Below, piece by piece: positions 26,609 to 35,227 of a DNA stretch of 64,000 nt (position 1 is the first letter of the stretch; the number at the start of each line of letters is the position of its first letter). The notes below the pieces were generated by a model. The model was not told the DNA's origin. It did not search any database and saw only the letters and a program-made list of their open reading frames with translations. Made by a program: the position numbers and the translations under genes. Origin of the DNA: JAJAZB01 sp964244295 (GTDB lineage: Bacteria; Bacteroidota; Bacteroidia; Cytophagales; Spirosomataceae); contig CAXTIG010000024.1 of assembly GCA_964244295.1 (NCBI GenBank), forward strand, positions 1 through 64,000, in the 5' to 3' direction.

Positions 26609-27500
26609 ATTTCTCGTCTTGCTTTTGAATAATCGCGATCAGCTTCTTCAGTTCCTTCTGCCGTGCCGCATCGGCGGGGGGGAATTCCATTTTTAATTCC
26701 CGGAGTTTGGTCAGTAGAATCTGGCTGACAATCAGGCGCATATTTTTCTTGTCGTTGGCGGGTATCACGTACCAGGGCGCGCGGGGTCGGGCGGTGGCGT
26801 TGATGGCGGCTTCGTAGGCTTTTTGGTAGGCGTGCCAGTGGTCCCGTTCCTTCACGTCGGCTTCCTCGAATTTCCAATTTTTCGTGGGATCTTCGATGCG
26901 GGCAATGAGTCGTTCGCCCTGTTCTTTTTTTGAAACGTTCAGGAAAAACTTCAGCACCACGATGCCGTTGCGGTGCAGGTATTTTTCGAGGTTCACGAGG
27001 TCTTTGTAGCGGTGCTTCCAGAGCGTGTCCAGATCGTCGGTGCGTTCTTCGGGCAGGCGCTGGCTTTGGGTGATGATTTGCGGGTGAACCTTCGTCACGA
27101 GCACCTCTTCGTAGTAACTCCGGTTGAAAATCGTGATGGTGCCGCGTTCGGGCATTCGGACGTTGGTCCTCCAGAGATAATCGTGGTCGAGTTCCTCGTC
27201 GCTGGGCCGTTTGAAATTATGAATCCGGATGCCGAACGGGTTCACCCCCGACATGACGTGCTTGATGGTGCCGTCCTTGCCCGCCGCGTCGGGGGCCTGA
27301 AAAATCATCAGCAGGCCGTAGCGGCTGTGGGCGTACATTTTGGTTTGCAGTTCGTCCAGCTCCTCCCGGAACTCGGCCATGTGGGCCTCGTAGTCGGTCT
27401 CGTCGTCGTACAAATCCTCGATTTTGGTGGGGGCGTCCGACAGGTTAAATTCCTTTTCGCCCGTGTGCTCGAAGTCGGCGAGGTCGATTTTTAGTTTCAT
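26607..27500 (-). CDS. ppk2: polyphosphate kinase 2 family protein
   Basis: A 297-residue PPK2. Walker A FQAPDAAGKDGTIKHV, the lid/catalytic FNRSYYEEVLVTKVHP and the RIEDPTKNWKF region are seen. The family moves phosphate between polyphosphate and nucleotides (class not assigned). It is convergent with rdgB, with a shared hairpin at the stops. Confidence 0.9.
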   Translation of the reverse strand: MKLKIDLADFEHTGEKEFNLSDAPTKIEDLYDDETDYEAHMAEFREELDELQTKMYAHSRYGLLMIFQAPDAAGKDGTIKHVMSGVNPFGIRIHNFKRPSDEELDHDYLWRTNVRMPERGTITIFNRSYYEEVLVTKVHPQIITQSQRLPEERTDDLDTLWKHRYKDLVNLEKYLHRNGIVVLKFFLNVSKKEQGERLIARIEDPTKNWKFEEADVKERDHWHAYQKAYEAAINATARPRAPWYVIPANDKKNMRLIVSQILLTKLRELKMEFPPADAARQKELKKLIAIIQKQDEK

Positions 27501-27522
27501 GGAAAAGAAGTGGTATTTTTTC

Positions 27523-27645
27523 TGTCATCCCGAACGCAGTGAGGGAACTCGTTGGGCTACCGGGCAGGCTGTCGATAGCCTGTGGGTAGCTTACATCCGA
27601 CTATCCGGTCGTCCAACGAGTTCCCTCACTACGTTCGGGATGACA
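27523..27645. repeat. long palindrome, TGTCATCC-type
   Basis: Outer arms 27523-27554 and 27613-27645 pair with one mismatch; the centre has weaker pairing. It carries TGTCATCCCGAACGCAGTGA, a motif shared with elements near 32924 and 43126. It lies between divergent ppk2 and msrA. Confidence 0.8.
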
Positions 27646-27703
27646 CGGGATAAAGAAAATTGTACCAACCAAACTTCCCGCCCCAAACTTCGGTTTCTCT
27701 TTC

Positions 27704-28375
27704 GTGAAAACGCACTTCTTTTTTCAACTCGCCGCGCTGCTCGGCACGCTGTTTTCAGCATCGGCGGCTACTCAATCAACTTTATTCATGAACGAATCAC
27801 CCAACCTTGCCACCCCGACCGCCCCTGCTTCCCCCGCCGACAGCCTGCAAGTCGCCACCTTCGGTAATGGCTGTTTCTGGTGTACGGAGGCCGTTTTTCA
27901 AAACCTCGAAGGCGTCGAAAAAGTCGAGTCCGGCTACTCCGGCGGTTCCAAACCCAACCCGACTTACGAGGCCGTCTGCTCCGGCCTGACCGGCCACGCC
28001 GAGGTGTTGCAAATCACCTATGATCCGCAAAAAATCAGTTTTGACGAACTTCTGGAAGTGTTCTGGAAAACCCACGACCCCACCACGCTCAACCGGCAGG
28101 GGGCCGATGTGGGTACCCAGTACCGCTCCGTGATTTTCTACCACGACGACGAGCAACGCCGCCTGTCGGAAGCCTACAAACAAAAACTCGACGCGGCGGG
28201 CGCTTTCCCCCGGCCCATCGTGACGGAAATCAGCCCGCTGAAGGCGTTCTTCAAAGCCGAGGATTACCACCAGAATTACTTCAACCAAAACGGCCACAAC
28301 CCGTACTGCCAGATGGTCGTCCGCCCCAAAGTGGAGAAGTTTCAGAAGGTGTTTGCGGGGAAGTTGAAGAAGTGA
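27704..28375 (+). CDS. msrA: peptide-methionine (S)-S-oxide reductase
   Basis: A 223-residue MsrA, which repairs oxidised Met, with the catalytic motif GNGCFWCTEAVF. An N-terminal hydrophobic segment (FFQLAALLGTLFSASAAT) suggests export. The start is a GTG. Family blocks GYSGGSKPNPTYEAVCSG, THDPTTLNRQGADVG and EDYHQNYF are present. Confidence 0.9.
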   Translation: MKTHFFFQLAALLGTLFSASAATQSTLFMNESPNLATPTAPASPADSLQVATFGNGCFWCTEAVFQNLEGVEKVESGYSGGSKPNPTYEAVCSGLTGHAEVLQITYDPQKISFDELLEVFWKTHDPTTLNRQGADVGTQYRSVIFYHDDEQRRLSEAYKQKLDAAGAFPRPIVTEISPLKAFFKAEDYHQNYFNQNGHNPYCQMVVRPKVEKFQKVFAGKLKK

Positions 28376-28384
28376 TTTCAAACG

Positions 28385-28484
28385 AAAAAAGGGGGTCACG
28401 CTGAGCGGAGTCGAAGCGCGTGCGGTGGGCCAACGCTGACCTGCCGCACGCGCTTCGACTCCGCTCAGCGTGACCCCCTTTTTT
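28385..28484. terminator. perfect 41-bp palindrome between msrA and a GMC oxidoreductase gene
   Basis: Arms 28385-28425 and 28444-28484 are exact reverse complements with an 18-base loop and A/T runs at the outer ends (AAAAAA...TTTTTT). It lies between two convergent genes and should end transcription from both sides. At 41 bp it is much longer than an ordinary terminator stem. Confidence 0.85.
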
Positions 28485-28486
28485 CT

Positions 28487-30097
28487 TCAAAAAACTACCT
28501 CCCTCACCCCCGCCCCTTCCAAAATCAACGCTGCCGCCTTCTCGGCGATGGCGATGACGGGCGCGTTGGTGTTGCCCGAAATCACGCTGGGCATCACCGA
28601 GGCGTCGGCCACGCGCATGCCTTCCAACCCCCTGACTTTCAAACTTCCCGGCTCTACCACGGCCAGATCATCCAGGCCCATTTTGCAGGTGCCCACGGGG
28701 TGGTACACGGTTTCAACTGTGGCCAGGATGTGCTCGATAATCTGCTCTTCCGTAGCCGATTCGACCGGGTAGTTGAGGGCACTTTCGCTGCGAAAAGGCG
28801 CGAACGCGTCGGAAAGCAACACCTCACGGGCCACCTTGAATCCCCGCACGAGCGTGTCGAGGTCATCGGGGTCGGAGAGGTAGTTGGGCTGAATCAGCGG
28901 CGGATCGAGTGGATCGGTCGAACGCAGCCGGACGTAGCCCCGGCTTTGGGGCTTGAGCAATGTCGGCAGGATGGTGAACCCTTCGGTTTTGGGCAGGCTG
29001 GGGTAGTCGTGCAGGTCGTAGCCCATCACCGGGGCGAAATGAAGCTGGATGTCGGGGCGGTCGAGGCCCTCGCGGGTGCGCACAAAGGCCCCGGCTTCGA
29101 GCGGGCTGGCCGAAATCGGGCCTTTTTTGAGCAGCAAATACTTGAGCAGGTTGAGCGGGGTTTCGACGTTGTTGTAGGTCAGGCGCTGGTTGCAGAGCAC
29201 GTTCATGTTGACGAAGAGGTGGTCCTGCAGATTATCCCCCACCCCCGGCAGGGCATGCCGGGTGGGCAGGCCCATGTCGTGGAGGTAATCCGCCGGGCCA
29301 ATGCCCGACAGCAGCAACAACTGCGGCGATTGAAACGCCCCCGCCGTCAGAATCACGTCTTTCGTGGCCCGCACCAATTCGACGGGACCGCCGGGGCGGG
29401 TGCTGGTTTCCACGCCGATGGCCCGGTTCTCTTCCAACACCACACGGTGGACTTGGGCACCCGTTATCACGTGCAGGTTGCGGCGCTCGAGGGCGGGGCG
29501 CAGAAAGGCCGCCGCCGTGCTGTGCCGCCGGGCATTTTTGATGGTGAACTGAAATTGGCCGGCCCCGTCCTGGTTGGCTCCGTTGAAATCGTCGTTGGCC
29601 GGGATGCCCCGCTCGCCGCAGGCGGCCACGAAGGCCCCGGCCAGGGGGGTCACGTAGCGGTTGCGGGTGACGTTGAGGGGGCCATTTTTTCCGTGAAACT
29701 GATTCTGAAACTGCTCGTTGTGCTCCGACTTCCGGAAGTACGGCAGCAGGTCGTCGTAGCCCCAGCCCCGGTTTCCGGCGCGTTCCCAGTCGTTGTAATC
29801 CTCGCGGTTGCCCCGGATGTAGGCCATGCAGTTGATCGAACTACTGCCGCCGAGCGCCTTGCCTCGCGGCTGGTACATCCGCCGGTTGCGGACGAAGGGC
29901 TGCGGTTCGGTGAAAAAATTCCAGTTCACTTCGGAGTGGTGCAGCTTGGAATACGCCGCCGGCACGTGAATCTCAAACTTGCGGTCTTTGCCCCCGGCTT
30001 CGAGCAGCAACACCTGATTTTTGGGGTTGGCCGAGAGCCGGTTGGCCAGCACGCAGCCCGCCGAACCGGCCCCGACGATGATGTAATCAAATCTCAT
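28487..30097 (-). CDS. GMC-family FAD oxidoreductase
   Basis: A 536-residue choline dehydrogenase-like protein with FAD-binding VGAGSAGCVLANRL, the GMC signatures PRGKALGGSSSINCM and AGAFQSPQLLLLSGIGP, and the C-terminal YHPVGTCKMG containing the active-site His. The substrate is an alcohol that cannot be identified here. Confidence 0.9.
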   Translation of the reverse strand: MRFDYIIVGAGSAGCVLANRLSANPKNQVLLLEAGGKDRKFEIHVPAAYSKLHHSEVNWNFFTEPQPFVRNRRMYQPRGKALGGSSSINCMAYIRGNREDYNDWERAGNRGWGYDDLLPYFRKSEHNEQFQNQFHGKNGPLNVTRNRYVTPLAGAFVAACGERGIPANDDFNGANQDGAGQFQFTIKNARRHSTAAAFLRPALERRNLHVITGAQVHRVVLEENRAIGVETSTRPGGPVELVRATKDVILTAGAFQSPQLLLLSGIGPADYLHDMGLPTRHALPGVGDNLQDHLFVNMNVLCNQRLTYNNVETPLNLLKYLLLKKGPISASPLEAGAFVRTREGLDRPDIQLHFAPVMGYDLHDYPSLPKTEGFTILPTLLKPQSRGYVRLRSTDPLDPPLIQPNYLSDPDDLDTLVRGFKVAREVLLSDAFAPFRSESALNYPVESATEEQIIEHILATVETVYHPVGTCKMGLDDLAVVEPGSLKVRGLEGMRVADASVMPSVISGNTNAPVIAIAEKAAALILEGAGVREVVF

Positions 30098-30333
30098 GGC
30101 AACCAGCGAGTTAGGGGAGGTGAAGAGTCGCCCCGGTTTTTCGGAACCAGGGCGATGTTTTGGTTAGGTGCCGGGTCGGAACAGGGGGACGAACGTAGGT
30201 GTTTTGGCGGAATAAGTCAACCCTCACTTTGTTCAATGCCAAAACTCCGTCCCAAAATTCCGTCTGGAGTCCCGTCAGGCGGTTTTCCGTTGTTCAGAAA
30301 ACGGCGTACTTTGACCCGTCAATCGCCCCTTCC

Positions 30334-31176
30334 ATGAACGTCCGGCTCCAATCCGCCCTGTTGCTCGTGCTCATTTCATGCCAATCAAAAACGCCGCCGG
30401 TTGCGGACGTGGTGGACTCCATACGCACCGCAGCGGTTCCTACCGACACGGCGGTAGTGACGCTGCTTTCGCTAAAAAAAGCGGGCGTTTTTCGGGAAGC
30501 AAAACCCGTTACCATCGCCGAAGACCCGGTGTACCACCGGCAAAAAACCTACGCTACCGTGCCGCTGGAGGTGGTTTTACGGAAAATTCCCGGCTATGAC
30601 CGCGCCAATCCGGCCAGCACCCAGGTGATTTTTGAATGCGAAGACGGCTACAACCCCTCGATGCCGCTGGCGAAGGTATTGAGCCGAAAAGCCTACCTCG
30701 CCATCCGCGACCTGGATGCCCCCGCCGGGCAGGATTGGATTACGGTAGAAAAAGCCGGGCAGATCAAAACCGTCGCGCCGTTTTACGTGGTGTACACCGA
30801 CGTGCCACCCGACGACGCCACCTTCAAGTGGCCCTACAACCTGGCCCGCATCCGCCTCCAGCCCGCCGCCGATGAGCTGGCTCGGCTCCACCCGACGGGC
30901 ACGCCCGAACGCGGCTATGCGCTGTTTTGCACCCACTGCCTCACCTGCCACGCCCTCAACGGCGCGGGCGGCGTGATGGGGCCGGAGTTGAATGTTCCAA
31001 AAAACATCACCGAATACTGGCGGGGGGCCGACCTCCGCGCCTTCGTGCGCAATCCGGCCAGCTACCGGCAAGGCGCGAAAATGCCGCCCGTTGCCCCGGC
31101 GCAAGTGAGCGACGCGGAGTTGGAGGAGATTTTAGGGTACCTGACGTTTATGGCGGGGCATAAATTGGGCGGGTGA
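30334..31176 (+). CDS. cytochrome c lipoprotein with an N-terminal unknown domain
   Basis: A 280-residue protein. Signal peptide and lipobox LISC are near residue 12; residues 40-190 form a domain I do not recognise for certain (it recalls molybdopterin-oxidoreductase-like beta domains); the C-terminal class I cytochrome c has CTHCLTCHALNG, whose CLTCH is the haem site, and KMPPVAP as a possible axial Met. The start at 30334 fits the lipoprotein signal; the longer frame to 30199 does not. Confidence 0.75.
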   Translation: MNVRLQSALLLVLISCQSKTPPVADVVDSIRTAAVPTDTAVVTLLSLKKAGVFREAKPVTIAEDPVYHRQKTYATVPLEVVLRKIPGYDRANPASTQVIFECEDGYNPSMPLAKVLSRKAYLAIRDLDAPAGQDWITVEKAGQIKTVAPFYVVYTDVPPDDATFKWPYNLARIRLQPAADELARLHPTGTPERGYALFCTHCLTCHALNGAGGVMGPELNVPKNITEYWRGADLRAFVRNPASYRQGAKMPPVAPAQVSDAELEEILGYLTFMAGHKLGG

Positions 31177-31208
31177 GGAGTGGTGGAGACAAAAAAAGCC
31201 CCCCGCAC

Positions 31209-31448
31209 GCGTCATTGCGAGCGGAGGGTGAAAAGACAAGCGAAGCGCGGCTTTGAACCCGGAGCGCGGCAATCCCCCGCCGGAGACCAAAATAGCTCCG
31301 AGAAAGGTGGTTGGATTTAGCTCTCTCAATCTCCGTGAGGGGATTGCCGCGCTCCGATAAACAAGTCTCGCTTCGCTCGCTTTGCTTACCTTCGCTCGCA
31401 ATGACGCGTCGGGGAAGGTTGGATTTTCACCATCCGCTCGCAATGACG
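31209..31448. repeat. composite repeat with CGTCATTGCGAGC ends
   Basis: About 240 bases carrying GCGTCATTGCGAGCGGAGG near 31209, GGCAATCCCC and GGGGATTGCC in the middle, and CTTCGCTCGCAATGACGCG near 31396, with a further GCTCGCAATGACGCC at 31436. The ends are inverted copies of each other. It fills the gap between the cytochrome and NTF2-like genes. Confidence 0.7.
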
Positions 31449-31504
31449 CCAACATGGAGTTTTCCAAATCCTCCCGTTCTTTGCCAAAAACCTTGTTTTC
31501 GAAA

Positions 31505-31954
31505 ATGAAAAATCGCTCGCTCCCGTTTCTCACCGCCTGTCTGCTGGCTTGCTCCCCACTTTTCGCCCAAAACCCCGAAGAAGCCGCCGTGCAGGCCACC
31601 ATCGACCGGCTGTTTGAAGGCATGAAAAAAGCCGACAGCAGCCTCGTGCGGAGCGTATTTCACCCCACCGCCCGGCTGCAAACGGTCTACATCCGCGATG
31701 GTAAACCGGTGCTGCAAAGTGATGCGATTGCGGGTTTTGTGAAGGCCGTCGGGACACCCCACCAGGAAGTCTGGGACGAGCGCGTGAGCGGCTACAACAT
31801 CCGCATCGACGATAACCTCGCCACCGCCTGGACACCCTATGAATTTTACGTGGATGGAAAATACCTGCACGAAGGCGTCAACGCCTTCCAGTTGTTCCGC
31901 TCGCCCGAAGGCTGGAAAATCATCCAGATTTGCGACACGCGGAGGAAAAAATAA
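31505..31954 (+). CDS. NTF2-like secreted protein (lumazine-binding-like)
   Basis: A 149-residue protein with a signal peptide (FLTACLLACSPLFAQ) and an NTF2-like fold suggested by AAVQATIDRLFEGM, VFHPTARLQTVY and NAFQLFRSPEGWKII. It resembles putative lumazine-binding NTF2 proteins. The activity is unknown. Confidence 0.8.
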   Translation: MKNRSLPFLTACLLACSPLFAQNPEEAAVQATIDRLFEGMKKADSSLVRSVFHPTARLQTVYIRDGKPVLQSDAIAGFVKAVGTPHQEVWDERVSGYNIRIDDNLATAWTPYEFYVDGKYLHEGVNAFQLFRSPEGWKIIQICDTRRKK

Positions 31955-32037
31955 TTACTAATGTGCTAATTTCCAATGTGCGAATGTGCGGATGAAGACA
32001 TTAGAAATTAGCACATTGGAAATTAGCACATTAGTAA
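31955..32037. repeat. perfect 27-bp palindrome after the NTF2-like gene
   Basis: Arms 31955-31981 and 32011-32037 are exact reverse complements, made of repeated ATGTGCTAATT words. The right arm contains the stop and last codons of the TPM gene at 32031, so it may end transcription of both convergent genes. Confidence 0.85.
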
Positions 32038-32831
32038 TCCCCTCCCGCCCCGCCGCCGCCGAAGCTGCCGCCGCCGAAGCCGCCAAACCCACCGCCGCCA
32101 CCTCCACCCCCGCCGCCCCAGCTACCGCCGCCCGAGGAACTGCCCCAGCCGCCGAAGGTGACGAAGGGCGGAAAAAAGCCCCCACCGCCCCGGTAACGAC
32201 TGCCGCCGCCTTTGTTTCGGTTGCTGAAGAAGATGATGGCAATGATCACCAGCACGATGATCACGATCAGGCCCACCGGAAATCCCCCGCCCCCGTCGCG
32301 GGCGGTGTCTTTGGGTTCGGCTTTGATTTCGCCGCTGGCGCGGCGGATGATCTCATCGGTGGCCTGGTCGAGGCCGGTAAAATACTGCTCCTGCTTGAAG
32401 TTGGGTGCGAGGATATTGCTCACGATGCGCTTGCAGATGGCATCGGGCAAGGCCCCTTCGAGGCCGTAGCCGGGGGCGATAAAAATCTTCCGGTCGCCGC
32501 TGGCCCAGAGGATGACCACGCCGTTGTTTTTCTCCTTGCCGCCCACGCCCCAGGCCCGGCCCAGCGCGAAGGCGTAGTCGCCGGGCGGGTTGTCGCCGGT
32601 GGTTTTTACGATCACGATCGTCACCTGGTTGGAGGTGGAGTCGTTGAAGGCCACCAGTTTGCGCTCCAGAATGTCGCGCTCGCTGCCGCTGAGCATCCCG
32701 GCGAAGTCGTTGACCAGCCGGGGTGGATTGGGTTGGGGGGGTAAGTCCTGGGCGAAGGTGCTGAGGGCGAACAGAACGCTTAGTAGCGTTCCGAGCCAAC
32801 CAGGCCAGTTGCCGTGTCGTGGAATATTCAT
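32031..32831 (-). CDS. TPM domain protein with Gly-rich tail (YgcG-like)
   Basis: A 266-residue protein. A signal peptide is followed by a TPM domain (about 35-160; VNDFAGMLSGSERDIL, DNPPGDYAFALGRAWGVG), a single membrane helix near 200 (VGLIVIIVLVIIAIIFF) and a Gly/Ser/Phe-rich tail to the end. TPM proteins act at membranes in poorly defined ways. It is third in the operon LemA-TPM-TPM. Confidence 0.85.
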   Translation of the reverse strand: MNIPRHGNWPGWLGTLLSVLFALSTFAQDLPPQPNPPRLVNDFAGMLSGSERDILERKLVAFNDSTSNQVTIVIVKTTGDNPPGDYAFALGRAWGVGGKEKNNGVVILWASGDRKIFIAPGYGLEGALPDAICKRIVSNILAPNFKQEQYFTGLDQATDEIIRRASGEIKAEPKDTARDGGGGFPVGLIVIIVLVIIAIIFFSNRNKGGGSRYRGGGGFFPPFVTFGGWGSSSGGGSWGGGGGGGGGGFGGFGGGSFGGGGAGGDY

Positions 32832-32879
32832 CGAAAAAGGGGTGCTCGAACAAAAAATTAAAGCCCTGCAACCTAAAAC

Positions 32880-33066
32880 GGGGCTGTTCCACAGGGGCTG
32901 TGGAACAGGGGCTGTGGAACAGGGGCTGTCATCCAGAGCGCAGCGAAGGACCTCGTTGGACCTCCGGATAGCTGGTCGATGACCCGGTGGTAGCTGACCG
33001 CAAACTGCTCAGTAATTCAACGAGGTCCCTCCAACTCCGTTGCGGACTACGTTCGGGATGACAGCC
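32880..33066. repeat. tandem repeats plus TGTCATCC-type palindrome
   Basis: GGGGCTGTGGAACA occurs three times in a row from about 32880. A palindrome with imperfect outer arms follows (GGCTGTCATCC at 32924 and GGGATGACAGCC ending at 33066) and contains ACCTCGTTG/CAACGAGGT. It lies between the two TPM genes. Confidence 0.7.
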
Positions 33067-33084
33067 GGGGAAGGGAAGAGGTAC

Positions 33085-33513
33085 TCACTTCCCAAACGAA
33101 ATATCGTCGGGCAGTTCGTTGCGGTCGTCGCTTTGGTAGGGAAAGTACGCCTTGAGTTGCTGTCCGGCGCGGCGGATGCCTTCGGCCAGGCCGTCGACCA
33201 GCCGCCCGGCCCGCAGGTGTTCGCGCATGGCATCGCGGGTGGCATCCCAGAAATCGGGCGGCACCACGGCATCGATGCCGGTGTCGCCCAACAGGGCGAA
33301 TTTGTGGTCGAGGCTGAGGTAAAACAGCACCCCGTTGCGCTGGGCCGTCTGCTGCATATTCAGGGCGGCAAAGACTTCCTTGCCCCGTTCGAGCGGGTCG
33401 GGCAGCGGGCAGGTTTGCTCGACGTGAACCCGGATTTCGCCCGACGTATCCCGCTCCGCGTCGCGGATGGCGGCGAGGAGGCTGGCTTGTTCGGTTTCGA
33501 TGAAGAAGGACAT
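33085..33513 (-). CDS. TPM domain protein, small
   Basis: A 142-residue TPM (Psb32/MOLO-1-like) protein without a signal peptide. It has AIRDAERDTSGEIRVHVE and GVLFYLSLDHKFALLGDTGIDAVV. It lies between LemA and the larger TPM gene in one - strand operon. Confidence 0.8.
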   Translation of the reverse strand: MSFFIETEQASLLAAIRDAERDTSGEIRVHVEQTCPLPDPLERGKEVFAALNMQQTAQRNGVLFYLSLDHKFALLGDTGIDAVVPPDFWDATRDAMREHLRAGRLVDGLAEGIRRAGQQLKAYFPYQSDDRNELPDDISFGK

Positions 33514-33588
33514 TCTGGTTTTTGGTTTATGGTTTTTGGTTTACGGTTTTGGATTGGTCAAAAAACCGTAAACCATAAACCGAAAACG
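33514..33588. repeat. word-type palindrome between lemA and tpm
   Basis: Copies of GGTTTATGGTTT and GGTTTACGGTTTT pair imperfectly with AAAACCGTAAACCATAAACC. It fills the entire gap between the small TPM gene and lemA. Confidence 0.75.
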
Positions 33589-34167
33589 TCAAAACTGCAC
33601 CGTCGGAGCGTTTTGCGAGGCGGCGTTGGCTTCGAAGTAGCCTTTTTCTTTGAAGCCGAACAGCTTGGCCGTGAGGTTGGCCGGGAAGCTGCGCACCGTG
33701 GAGTTGTAGCCACGGGTGGCGTCGTTGAAGTCGTTGCGCGACACCTTGATGCGGTTTTCGGTGCCTTCGAGCTGCGACTGCAATTCCAGGAAGTTCTGGT
33801 TCGCCTTCAGGTCGGGGTATTTTTCGACCGACACCAGCAGGCGTGAGAGCGTGCCGCCGAGTTGGTCCTGCGCGGCCTGGAATTTCTTGATGTTTTCGGG
33901 GGTCAGGTCGTCGGCGCTCAGTTTCATCGAAGTGGCGCTGGCGCGGGCGTTGGTGACCTCGATGAGGGTACTTTTCTCGAAATTGGCGGCCCCTTTCACC
34001 GAGTTGACGAGGTTGGGAATCAAATCGGCGCGGCGCTGGTAGTCCGACTGCACGGCGGCCCACTTGCCTTTCACGTTTTCGTCGAGTTGCACCATTTTGT
34101 TGTACGAGCAGCCGCTGAGCGAGTACACGAGCAGGGCGGCGACGGCGTAGCTGAAAAAGCGTTTCAT
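33589..34167 (-). CDS. lemA: LemA family lipoprotein
   Basis: A 192-residue LemA protein with a lipobox LSGC near residue 20, the signature VKGKWAAVQSDYQRRADLIPNLV and a coiled-coil core. First gene of the LemA-TPM-TPM operon, an arrangement common in Bacteroidota. Its precise function is unknown. Confidence 0.85.
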   Translation of the reverse strand: MKRFFSYAVAALLVYSLSGCSYNKMVQLDENVKGKWAAVQSDYQRRADLIPNLVNSVKGAANFEKSTLIEVTNARASATSMKLSADDLTPENIKKFQAAQDQLGGTLSRLLVSVEKYPDLKANQNFLELQSQLEGTENRIKVSRNDFNDATRGYNSTVRSFPANLTAKLFGFKEKGYFEANAASQNAPTVQF

Positions 34168-34381
34168 CGGGAGATGTTGGTTAGTTTTTGGAAAAAGGGT
34201 CTCAAAAAGATTGGGCCAAAAGTAGGCGTTTGGCCGCGTTTCGCAAGCCGGAATTGGGATGAAGCGCCGCCGGACGGGCGCGGCGGGCGGGTGAGGCTGG
34301 GATGAGTGGCGGACGACGATTTTCCCGACGCATCAAATTTGAAAAAAGAATCTGCGTAGTTTTGATAAAACCTCACACCCC

Positions 34382-34594
34382 ATGCTGATTACCATTGAAG
34401 GGTATTTCGAGAACGGGGAAGTGGTTTTGAAAGAACCAGCACCCACCACCAAACGCACTAAAGTGTTGGTGACTTTCACCGAAGAAGTTCAGGAGGCCGC
34501 GCTCAAGCCCCGTCAGTTCGGAACCATGAAGGGCGAAATCTGGATGTCGGAGGATTTCAATGAACCCCTCGACGACCTGAAAGAATACATGTGA
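34382..34594 (+). CDS. vapB: VapB-type antitoxin
   Basis: A 70-residue protein with an N-terminal LITIEGYFENGEVVL and acidic C-terminus (MSEDFNEPLDDL), like DUF2281 or VapB antitoxins. It overlaps the PIN toxin by four bases, as in toxin-antitoxin operons. Confidence 0.7.
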   Translation: MLITIEGYFENGEVVLKEPAPTTKRTKVLVTFTEEVQEAALKPRQFGTMKGEIWMSEDFNEPLDDLKEYM

Positions 34595-34989
34595 TGCCTT
34601 TTCTCCTGGATACGCACGTCATTCTGTGGGCTTTGGAAGATGGTTCGCTACTTTCTTCCACCGCAAGGCAATTGATGGCCGACCCGGCGAATGAATTGCT
34701 CATCAGCGAGACCAGTTTGTTTGAAATTTGTATAAAACTGAAAACGGGCAAGTTGAGCCTCAAACGTGGCTTACAGGAATTTCTGGACGAAGCAGCGCAG
34801 CAACGATTTACCTGGTTGCCCATCCGCAACGACCACCTCCTAGCCTACGACCGCATCCCCCTCCACCCCGACCACCGCGACCCCTTCGACCGGCTCATCC
34901 TCGCCACGGCGGTGCAGGAAAACCTGCCGGTTATTTCCTCCGACAAGAAATTTACCTGGTATCTCGACCTCGTGCGGATAATTTGGTAA
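34591..34989 (+). CDS. vapC: VapC-type PIN-domain toxin
   Basis: A 132-residue PIN nuclease. Acidic metal ligands lie in LLDTHVILWALED, SETSLFEICIK and the C-terminal RDPFDRLILATA and ISSDKKF. These are the VapC motifs; VapC enzymes usually cut tRNA or rRNA. Paired with the VapB-like gene upstream. Confidence 0.85.
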   Translation: MMPFLLDTHVILWALEDGSLLSSTARQLMADPANELLISETSLFEICIKLKTGKLSLKRGLQEFLDEAAQQRFTWLPIRNDHLLAYDRIPLHPDHRDPFDRLILATAVQENLPVISSDKKFTWYLDLVRIIW

Positions 34990-34998
34990 GCGCCTGCC

Positions 34999-35222
34999 CT
35001 GGTCTGTGGCACACCTACCGTATCAACCCATCTTTTTCGCTGGGCCACCGCTGCGGTCGCGTAGCGACCCAACCGGAGCGGGTCTGTTGGGTCGCTACGC
35101 GACCAAAAAACGCAAAAAAAGAGACTGCTTTCTACAAACCTTTGATGCCTAGCGGCATCCCCGAAGATGTGTTGATACTTTAGGTGGCACACAGACCAGT
35201 GTAGAGCGGGCGCTCGCCCGCT
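34999..35222. repeat. nested palindromes between vapC and a CheB gene
   Basis: The inner pair 35055-35073/35086-35104 is a perfect 19-bp inverted repeat (GGTCGCGTAGCGACCCAAC). An outer pair begins CTGGTCTGTGGCACACC near 34999 and returns as GGTGGCACACAGACCAG ending near 35202. A short GAGCGGGCGCTCGCCCGCTC follows at 35203-35222. No gene was seen here. Confidence 0.75.
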
Positions 35223-35227
35223 CCATT

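Noticed and set aside
28700..30337. 545-codon open frame on the + strand
   Set aside because: Antisense to the GMC oxidoreductase, which has FAD and GMC signatures.
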